A DNA stretch of 64,000 nucleotides from UBA12474 sp964549625 (lineage in GTDB: Bacteria; Babelota; Babeliae; Babelales; Babelaceae), in the NCBI GenBank assembly GCA_964549625.1, contig CAZJVA010000003.1, forward strand, positions 1 through 64,000. Reading direction: 5' to 3'. Under the pieces are notes generated by a model that was given only the letters and a program-made list of their open reading frames with translations, ran no database searches and was not told the DNA's origin. Below are positions 58,359-64,000 of this stretch, piece after piece (position 1 is the stretch's first letter; every line of letters starts with the position of its first letter). Made by a program: the position numbers and the translations under genes.

Positions 58359-59180
58359 TCATGTATTGTTTTCAGCAGGAAAGAAACCGAGTTCTTCATA
58401 AGTCGGTCCTTTTATTTTGAAGTGTCTTAGTATTTTTTCGGGGGAACATTTTTTGAAGTATTTATTCATATAAATTTCTTGTTGCTTTTCGGGGGAAGAT
58501 GTTTCTAGATGTGGGATATTAAAAATGTTTTCTTGAATCGGGCAGATACTGTTTTTGTTGAGTTTATTGTCAATAAGAACATAGAGATGTCCCAGGAAAG
58601 CGTAAGGATCAAAAAGTTCATTCTTTGTGTGAAATATTTGTGCTTGAATTTGTTCATGGTCCTTAATTTTGAACCAATTAACTAGCACATTTTTTATGTA
58701 GTTAATTTTTAGTTTTTGCGTTGGATGAAAGCCTAGAATTTTATGCCAGGCATATTTTTTATCCACCTCAGGCGATGATACGCTGAATATAAAGCCACGA
58801 ATGTCTTCTGGTTTAATGTTTTTTCGGAAATTATCCTGCGCTATTGCGCAAAGTTTTTCTGAACTGTTTCCATCATTTTTGTGGAAAATGATGGCCTTAT
58901 TAGTTTTGCTATCTTGAAGTGCAACAAGCTTGCAGGGCTGTAGGGGACCGACAATCGCGCACTCTGTTTTTCCTTCCTCGAGGACCATATAGCGTAGTTC
59001 AGGAACATACATTAATTTGCTTTTTTCTTGCGCTGTTAATGAACGATAGGCAAACGGCAATAAGATTTCTTTTGTGCTTGTATTTTCGGGTGGGATTGAT
59101 AGGTGATATGGGACGCCGCTATGACTTTGCTTGCACCATACTATACTGAGCAATAGAAAGAGTGTTCGGGCATTTTTCAT
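58359..59180 (-). CDS. Secreted Cys-His family protein 4 (CheD/CNF1-like core suspected)
   Basis: 273 residues with a signal peptide (RTLFLLLSIVWCKQSHS). Core: LLPFAYRSLTAQEK, then VGPLQPCKLVALQDSKTNKAIIFH with Cys83 and His100, then KNDGNSSEKLCAIAQDNF and IRGFIFSV. It matches protein 3 most closely in the core (DGN after the His). C-terminal half with IQENIF and a Glu-Leu-Gly-Phe end. It is the first gene of the minus-strand cluster; divergent from the DMT transporter 189 bases away. Co-transcription of the whole cluster from upstream of it is plausible. Confidence 0.7.
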   Translation of the reverse strand: MKNARTLFLLLSIVWCKQSHSGVPYHLSIPPENTSTKEILLPFAYRSLTAQEKSKLMYVPELRYMVLEEGKTECAIVGPLQPCKLVALQDSKTNKAIIFHKNDGNSSEKLCAIAQDNFRKNIKPEDIRGFIFSVSSPEVDKKYAWHKILGFHPTQKLKINYIKNVLVNWFKIKDHEQIQAQIFHTKNELFDPYAFLGHLYVLIDNKLNKNSICPIQENIFNIPHLETSSPEKQQEIYMNKYFKKCSPEKILRHFKIKGPTYEELGFFPAENNT

Positions 59181-59369
59181 CGTATATTTTTCTTTGGTGG
59201 TTTTTGTATGTTGGTATTTTAGGATAGTGATCTTTCTTGGTTTTGTCGATTTTGAAGCAGGCTTTTGCCCAGGTTCCTGATGTGGGGTGTCCTTGAGTTT
59301 TAGAGTCTATGTTGCTAGGGTAAGTTTTCCCCCTGTAGCAGGTTGCATTGAGTTTATGGTAGGTGTGGT

Positions 59370-60314
59370 ATGTTTTTGATTGTCTTGTTATATGCACTAT
59401 TTGGCTTTACCTTTACTTTGGGCAAGGTGTTAGTCTACCATGCTACGCCGTTTTTTGCCGTTGGTTTGCGTATGGCTATTGGCGGCATTTTATTATTAAT
59501 TTGGAGTTGGTGGAATCGGTATAAACGTCCATCGTGTGCGGTTCCGTTACACTCATATTGGGTTGGTTATTTAAAACTTACCGTTTTTGCAATTTTTGTT
59601 CCCTATGTTGCGCGTTTATGGGCTTTACAGGAACTTACGACAGGTAAGGCTGCTCTTTTATTTAATACGGCGCCTTTCTTCTCGGCCTTGTTGGGATTTA
59701 TCTTGCTTCATGAGCGCCTGTCTAAGTTACAACTTTGGGCTTTGGTGCTGGGCTTCTTAGGAACAATACCTATTTTGTTAACAAGCTCTCCTGCTGAGGA
59801 CCTTTTTTCGGTTGGGATTTTTTCGCTTCATGAGGTTGCGGTTATGGTTGCTGCTGCTTCCATGAGTTATGGGTTTATTGTTATGCGGGAGTTGGTAAAA
59901 GAGCGCGGCTGTCCTCCGTACGTCGCCAACGGTGTTTCAACTTTCTTGGGTGGCGCACTGGCGCTTAGTTGTTCTGTTGTCTTTGAACCGAGTCCCATAA
60001 GGACTAGTTTTTGGTCATTATTGGGGGTGATGTTGCTGCAGGTGGTTATTAGCAATTTGTTATGTTCTAATCTTCAGGCTCATCTATTACATTCGTATAG
60101 TCCGACATTTATGTCTTTTGCTGGGTTTTTAAGTCCTTTGTTTGCTCTCATATATGGGTTTTTACTCTTTGGTGAAACAGTTTCCTGGCACTTCTTTGCG
60201 TCACTTGCTGTTATTGGCTTGGCTTTGTATCTTTATCTTTTGGGCGATCGCTCGACAAAGAAAAAGATGTTAGAAGTTGAAGAAGCTGTTGAGGCTGGGG
60301 GGCGTTTGCCTTAG
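59370..60314 (+). CDS. EamA-family (DMT superfamily) transporter
   Basis: 314 residues with ten hydrophobic segments arranged as two EamA halves. The first half starts LYALFGFTFTLGKVLVY with FFAVGLRMAIGGILLLIW and ends LQLWALVLGFLGTIPILL. The second starts VAVMVAAASMSYGFIVMREL and ends FGETVSWHFFASLAVIGLALYLY. The typical PFFSALLGFILLHERLS motif is in place. These carriers move metabolites or drugs, often by exchange; the substrate cannot be read from sequence. A charged tail closes the protein. Confidence 0.85.
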   Translation: MFLIVLLYALFGFTFTLGKVLVYHATPFFAVGLRMAIGGILLLIWSWWNRYKRPSCAVPLHSYWVGYLKLTVFAIFVPYVARLWALQELTTGKAALLFNTAPFFSALLGFILLHERLSKLQLWALVLGFLGTIPILLTSSPAEDLFSVGIFSLHEVAVMVAAASMSYGFIVMRELVKERGCPPYVANGVSTFLGGALALSCSVVFEPSPIRTSFWSLLGVMLLQVVISNLLCSNLQAHLLHSYSPTFMSFAGFLSPLFALIYGFLLFGETVSWHFFASLAVIGLALYLYLLGDRSTKKKMLEVEEAVEAGGRLP

Positions 60315-60336
60315 GTCTGTGGGTTTAGCGTAGGTT

Positions 60337-61053
60337 GTGCGGTGCTGCTTGTTTTCGATTACTCGTGTTTTTTGGCTTTTTGCTGCTCGCGTCTTTTTTA
60401 GGCGCATCTGGTTTTGGTTGGTGTTCGGCTTTGTGCAAGCGTATTTCTTTGCTTTGTGGCTGCTTTTTTTTGGCTCGGCCAGTATGCAATTGATGGGGGG
60501 CACATGGGATGCTCTTTTTGTTTCTTTTGCGTATCGCATCCATGCTTTTTATCTTTGGTCATACCTTGCAAGCTTGAGCAATTTTTTTATTTTTTTTGTA
60601 GGGCTGTTTCTGTTGAGTTGTGCGTTTTGGTTGCATTTTTGTGTTTCACAGATGGCTGCGTGCGTATACCAGGGGCGGAAAATTGTTGTTATGAAGGCCC
60701 TTATTCCCAAATCATGGCTTCAGCTTTTTCAGGTGGTCGGGATTTCTTTTATCATAAGTTTTGTGATGGCCCTTGGGCTTTTTTTTGGTCTTTTTCCTGC
60801 TATCTTAGCCCATTTTTGTTTTTTTGCTGTTTTTCCAATTTTGGTTGATAACCCCTCTTTTTCTCTTTTCCAGGTTGTTAGGAAAAGCTGTAAGATAGCT
60901 CGAAGGTCTTGGAGCTCGATTGCATGGTTTTCGATTGAAGCATTTATGCTTTATATTGCCCTGATGTATCTGGTTGCTTATATTTTTCTAGTGGTGATTG
61001 TTCCTTTGGCTCGTTATGCTTTGTGCCGTATGTTGGTAAAAAATTTGCCCTAA
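60337..61053 (+). CDS. Polytopic membrane protein
   Basis: About 238 residues, six hydrophobic segments and a short basic end. The start is uncertain: GTG at 60337 or TTG at 60349. The segment SLFQVVRKSCKIARRSW followed by a membrane helix is reminiscent of small bacterial membrane proteins such as the YciC/DUF975 type, but that is only a resemblance. It follows the DMT transporter by 22 bases and is probably co-transcribed with it. Confidence 0.6.
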   Translation: MRCCLFSITRVFWLFAARVFFRRIWFWLVFGFVQAYFFALWLLFFGSASMQLMGGTWDALFVSFAYRIHAFYLWSYLASLSNFFIFFVGLFLLSCAFWLHFCVSQMAACVYQGRKIVVMKALIPKSWLQLFQVVGISFIISFVMALGLFFGLFPAILAHFCFFAVFPILVDNPSFSLFQVVRKSCKIARRSWSSIAWFSIEAFMLYIALMYLVAYIFLVVIVPLARYALCRMLVKNLP

Positions 61054-61099
61054 GGTACTGCGTTTTTTGTTTTTTTATTGACCTCGATCTTTTTTAAAG

Positions 61100-61128
61100 T
61101 TGCATCTTGTATTTTATAGGGGTAATCC
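61100..61128 (+). promoter_or_regulatory. Probable promoter of the Gly/Arg-rich secreted protein
   Basis: TTGCAT (61100-61105), 17-base spacer, TAATCC (61123-61128); transcription near 61135, start codon at 61170. Its position supports the shorter start of the gene. Confidence 0.42.
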
Positions 61129-61169
61129 GAGAGGGTATTTTAGTTCAATCTGAAAAGCAAGGTGCGATT

Positions 61170-61511
61170 ATGAAAAAGCGTACATGTCGTATGGTATTAG
61201 TTGGTGTTTGTTCATTGTTGGCAACGGCTCCTGTTGCAGCGCGGCGTGTTCAGCGTTCATGTCCGCTTGCTAAGGAAGATCCAACGACTTGCCCTAATTA
61301 TGATAAAGATAAAGGGCCAGGCTTAGGTATTGGCCGTAAAGATGGCCATGGGCAAAATGAAGGTCGCGGTAGCGGTCCTCGCGATGGTCGTGGACAAGGT
61401 TGTGGCTTAAATAAAGGACGACGCCGCGGAAAAGGTTCAGGTCCTCGTGACGGTCGCGGCCAAGGACGTGGCCTAGGGCGTCGTGATGGAAGCGGTGCAG
61501 GACGTAACTAG
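61170..61511 (+). CDS. Secreted Gly/Arg-rich repeat protein
   Basis: 113 residues from the ATG at 61170 (an upstream frame to 61107 would bury the signal peptide). Signal peptide RMVLVGVCSLLATAPVAA. After a short segment with two Cys residues (SCPLAKEDPTTCPNY) comes a low-complexity basic region built from Gly, Arg, Asp and Lys, with GSGPRDGRGQG present twice and related GLGRRDGSGAG. RGG-like tracts often bind nucleic acids or polyanions, and arginines in them can be modified; whether that applies here is unknown. A strong terminator follows, so the gene is monocistronic. Confidence 0.72.
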   Translation: MKKRTCRMVLVGVCSLLATAPVAARRVQRSCPLAKEDPTTCPNYDKDKGPGLGIGRKDGHGQNEGRGSGPRDGRGQGCGLNKGRRRGKGSGPRDGRGQGRGLGRRDGSGAGRN

Positions 61512-61542
61512 GCATAATACCTTATAGTCTGATGTAATTTGT

Positions 61543-61580
61543 ACCGGTGGCCAATTTAAAGCATTGGCCACCGGTTTTTT
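61543..61580 (+). terminator. Rho-independent terminator after the Gly/Arg-rich gene
   Basis: A perfect 13-bp stem, ACCGGTGGCCAAT (61543-61555) with ATTGGCCACCGGT (61563-61575), and a 7-base loop, followed by a T-run to 61580. The convergent lipase gene ends at 61588, so it may also shield that gene. Confidence 0.92.
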
Positions 61581-61587
61581 GTGCACG

Positions 61588-63354
61588 TTATCCGAGTTTT
61601 TGAACTTTTTTGCGTGTAATGACTGCTTTTATTGCATCAATTATGGTTGGTGCAAGTTCGTGGGCTGCACGTTCCGTTAGCCCCGTTAAACGATCGATCT
61701 GTGCAGGGGTATAGGCAAAGTTTCCTGTGTTAATAAATCCGCCGCCGTTGCGTAGAAGTTCCTGGGGGTCAAAGGTCGGATCGTAATCATCATTTTTAGC
61801 AAGCGGCACGTAGATGATGATAGGTGCGGAAGAATCAGGTCCGTCATAAAAAATGGAGTATTTTTCTGTTATTGCTTGGTAATAGTCTATGGTTGGGAAT
61901 AATTTGTTGGCTGCTCGGGCACTATCTTCTAATTTATGTAGGTTTGGCGCATTGAAACAATCGGCGCTTGCTTCAACAATAATGATTATATCGATGGTTC
62001 TTTCATCTCTTAAAACAGGTTCGATTGGTATATTTTGTGCGGCACCGGCATCAATATGAATATGGAATTGAGAGTGTGGATCGCCGCCGGCTTGAAGGTT
62101 GCGTACTGGATTGCGGATGAACGCTGGAAAAAGTTGAAATTCTCCGAGCGGTGTTTGCATGATTGCGGTCTGAAGTGGTTTGAACAGAAAGCTTGGCCTG
62201 AGCTCTTGGGCAATTAATGGAAAAATTTGTTTGAGTGCAAGGGTGAACGCTGATCCCCAAATGCCCATGAGATACCCTAGTGAAAGTGATGGATGCTTGG
62301 TAGTTGATTTGCCACACTTGAATTTGCGCCCAAAACCAAACGTTGGACAGGCGCCATTAATGCCATAATGCATAACTTCAAACGGGGTGAATTCTACCTC
62401 ATGAAATTTAGTATTTGCCTCGTAGGGGTGCACAGACATTCCGATAGGAAGCGGGACGGTGCCCTGGCTTACATAGTCGGCAAATGAGGCAAGCGTTGTT
62501 TGGGCATAGTGTCCCTTGGTGTGATCCTCAAAAAGTTCCAGGCCAATGAGTAAGCCGTAAAGATCAATGATAGTAGGTATTTCGTGGTAAGCAAGTCTTC
62601 GGATAAATGTCTCAGCAATGGTACCCATAAATGCGGCGAGATTTTGTCCGCCTTTAGTGAGGGCTTCATCAAGGAGTGTTGAAGCGACGCGTTTTTTAAA
62701 TCCTGGGTAAAAATCAAGGTACGGTTTTTTTGAGGCGAGCCATGAGCCAATAAGCCAGGTTGATCCAGATACGCCACCAAGGTAGTGGACGGTGTCAAGG
62801 AGTGAGGTGTCGGCTAGGCCTTGGCAGAAGCCTGCAGTTGACAGCATGGCACGAAAACCTCCGCCGCTTCCAATAACCGCAATGCGTGGAATAAGGTCTT
62901 CGTCAACTTCTTCTTGTAGGTATTCTTCGATGACTTTTTTTGCATATTTGTTGCGTGCTTCTAAATATTTTTGTTCCGCTTGTGGAAGTGGTCGATTACC
63001 TTCCCATACGCGTCGAATGCGGGCCTCGGACCATTTGGTAGGTTCGCTATTGAGGAGCAGATGGTATAAAAATGCAAGGAAAAAACGAGGCACCGGATAT
63101 TGTGCGCCGTCGATGGTGAGGTTACCTTCGAGTGATGATGATGTTCCAGAGCGTGTTCCTGGGGTAAAGGAAAATGAGATATCATCGTAGTGTCGGGAGA
63201 GCGTCTCTACGATTTCTTGGTCGCTTACTTCGGGCACCTGGATAAAGTTTTCAATTTCTTGGTCGGTTATTGCGCGTGAGGTATTGGAAATAGAGAGGGC
63301 TAACGCCATGATTATGATCAGGGGTGTTAGTGAAAGTGCTTCTTTAAAAGACAT
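61588..63354 (-). CDS. Secreted cytosolic-phospholipase-A2-like lipase
   Basis: 588 residues with a signal peptide (LTPLIIIMALALSISNTSRA). The catalytic core is that of group IV (cPLA2) phospholipases rather than ordinary patatins: IAVIGSGGGFRAML (oxyanion loop, residues 158-171), GGVSGSTWLIGSW with nucleophile Ser196 (cPLA2 GLSGSTW), and HIDAGAAQNIPIEPVLRDERTIDIIIIVEASAD with the catalytic Asp near 434. Such enzymes release fatty acids from phospholipids and are best known from eukaryotes. AAGGAA precedes the ATG. A paralogue lies immediately upstream. Confidence 0.88.
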   Translation of the reverse strand: MSFKEALSLTPLIIIMALALSISNTSRAITDQEIENFIQVPEVSDQEIVETLSRHYDDISFSFTPGTRSGTSSSLEGNLTIDGAQYPVPRFFLAFLYHLLLNSEPTKWSEARIRRVWEGNRPLPQAEQKYLEARNKYAKKVIEEYLQEEVDEDLIPRIAVIGSGGGFRAMLSTAGFCQGLADTSLLDTVHYLGGVSGSTWLIGSWLASKKPYLDFYPGFKKRVASTLLDEALTKGGQNLAAFMGTIAETFIRRLAYHEIPTIIDLYGLLIGLELFEDHTKGHYAQTTLASFADYVSQGTVPLPIGMSVHPYEANTKFHEVEFTPFEVMHYGINGACPTFGFGRKFKCGKSTTKHPSLSLGYLMGIWGSAFTLALKQIFPLIAQELRPSFLFKPLQTAIMQTPLGEFQLFPAFIRNPVRNLQAGGDPHSQFHIHIDAGAAQNIPIEPVLRDERTIDIIIIVEASADCFNAPNLHKLEDSARAANKLFPTIDYYQAITEKYSIFYDGPDSSAPIIIYVPLAKNDDYDPTFDPQELLRNGGGFINTGNFAYTPAQIDRLTGLTERAAHELAPTIIDAIKAVITRKKVQKLG

Positions 63355-63366
63355 ACTGTTTCCTTT

Positions 63367-64000
63367 TTAGCTGTTTTGTGGGCGGATGCCTCGTTCCTTT
63401 TTATCAATAGCTGCTAATAGCTTCTGTATAAGATCATGGTGCATTTGTGTTGCCGCTGTTTCGAATAAGCCTGCTAATAGGTTGTATTGTTCCCTTGTGT
63501 AGAAAAAGTTCATCATGTGCAAAAAGTTGTTTTGGTAGGGATAGATCAGCGGCCATGGATCAAATTCTTCAGAGTAGCTTGGGTTTTTAACGAGAGGAAC
63601 ATAAAATACGATTGGGGCTGCGGAGTCTGGACCATCATCGAATACAGAAAAGGGGTTGCTGCGCGCGCGTTCGTAGTCGATGCGGGGGAATGGTCTATTG
63701 TTGGCGCGTGCCACATTTTCAAGTATTTGAAGGCTTCCAGACCAATTAACATTACTTCCGCTTTCGACCAGTATAATAACATCAATGTTGCGATCAGGGT
63801 TGAGTGTTGGAAGCATCGGCGCATCGTAATCAATTCCAGCATCGATGTAGGCATGGAATCGAGTGTTTTTGTCTGGCGAAGTATTCATGCCTCGTGTGTA
63901 ATTGCGGACAAATGCAGGGAAGAGGCGACTTTCGCCTAAGCAAGATTTTTCGATCAAATCAAAAATCGGCATGAAGAATGGTTTAGGTTTTAGAAAATCT
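63367..64000 (-). CDS. Second cPLA2-like lipase, C-terminal part
   Basis: The frame is open to the right edge of the window, so the gene's start is outside. The visible 210 or so residues align with the C-terminal third of the neighbouring lipase: LGESRLFPAFVRN, FHAYIDAGIDYDAPMLPTLNPDRNIDVIILVESGS, FPRIDYERA, DDGPDSAAPIVFYVPLVKN. The catalytic Asp (YIDAG) is retained. The stop is 12 bases before the start of the other lipase, so the two form a tandem operon. Confidence 0.82.
   Translation of the reverse strand, partial: DFLKPKPFFMPIFDLIEKSCLGESRLFPAFVRNYTRGMNTSPDKNTRFHAYIDAGIDYDAPMLPTLNPDRNIDVIILVESGSNVNWSGSLQILENVARANNRPFPRIDYERARSNPFSVFDDGPDSAAPIVFYVPLVKNPSYSEEFDPWPLIYPYQNNFLHMMNFFYTREQYNLLAGLFETAATQMHHDLIQKLLAAIDKKERGIRPQNS

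Noticed and set aside
61294..61515. A minus-strand open frame opposite the Gly/Arg-rich gene, rich in His, Asp and Leu
   Set aside because: It is a mirror of the repetitive coding sequence (Gly/Arg codons read backwards) with no start signals.
1..64000. CRISPR arrays, rRNA genes, prophage or integrase genes
   Set aside because: Read through for regularly spaced repeats, rRNA signatures and phage proteins; none was found in this window.

Overview
The window looks like a chromosomal segment of a host-dependent bacterium with a Gram-negative-type envelope and a small genome. My best guess is the phylum Dependentiae (TM6, Babelia-like). This is inferred from the mix of standard housekeeping genes with many long, unrecognisable proteins carrying signal peptides and a few eukaryote-like enzymes (cPLA2-like lipases, a NAPE-PLD-like hydrolase, a leucine-rich-repeat protein). 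No 16S rRNA gene is present to confirm it. The standard genetic code fits, the promoters are ordinary sigma-70 type, and I see no phage, insertion sequence or CRISPR array.

Layout. 1-4 kb: end of pheT, then lspA, a pgpA-like gene, comF and two SurA/PpiC-like secreted proteins. 4-6.7 kb (minus): sbcD and glmU. 6.8-11.7 kb (plus): an outer-membrane barrel protein, mreB, rsmA, argS. 11.7-27.6 kb (minus): large secreted proteins of unknown function, one broken by two A-tract frameshifts, interleaved with mutS and uvrA. 27.8-28.3 kb: tRNA-Pro, tRNA-His and tRNA-Leu. 28.4-31.7 kb (minus): a secreted LRR protein, a NAPE-PLD-like hydrolase behind a structured RNA leader, and a membrane HAD protein. 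31.7-39.1 kb: a cell-wall block (uppS, a PASTA protein, a class A PBP, murG) with rnpB and a DciA-like gene. 39.1-41.1 kb (minus): holB and tmk. 41.2-47.2 kb (plus): an acyl-CoA synthetase, an ABC exporter and two tandem cysteine-synthase paralogues, each behind its own copy of a promoter and leader. 47.2-54.6 kb: a secreted alpha/beta hydrolase, a LOG-family protein, two secreted proteins sharing a KKRR motif, a NurA nuclease and a SufU-like protein lacking two of its three cysteines. 55-59.2 kb (minus): four secreted paralogues with a conserved Cys/His pair plus a secreted GNAT acetyltransferase. 59.4-64 kb: transporter and membrane proteins, a Gly/Arg-rich secreted protein and two tandem cPLA2-like lipases, the second cut by the window edge.

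The housekeeping part supports peptidoglycan synthesis (glmU, murG, uppS, PBP, mreB), DNA repair (mutS, uvrA, sbcD, nurA) and translation. The accessory part is dominated by proteins predicted to leave the cytoplasm, many plausibly acting on a host. The strongest candidate for something undescribed is the 55-59 kb family. Its Cys-x(14 or 16)-His signature, in a hydrophobic strand-turn-strand context, resembles the catalytic core of CheD/CNF1-type glutamine deamidases. Second come two candidate structured RNA leaders, near 30.8 kb and in duplicate near 44.7 and 46.0 kb.
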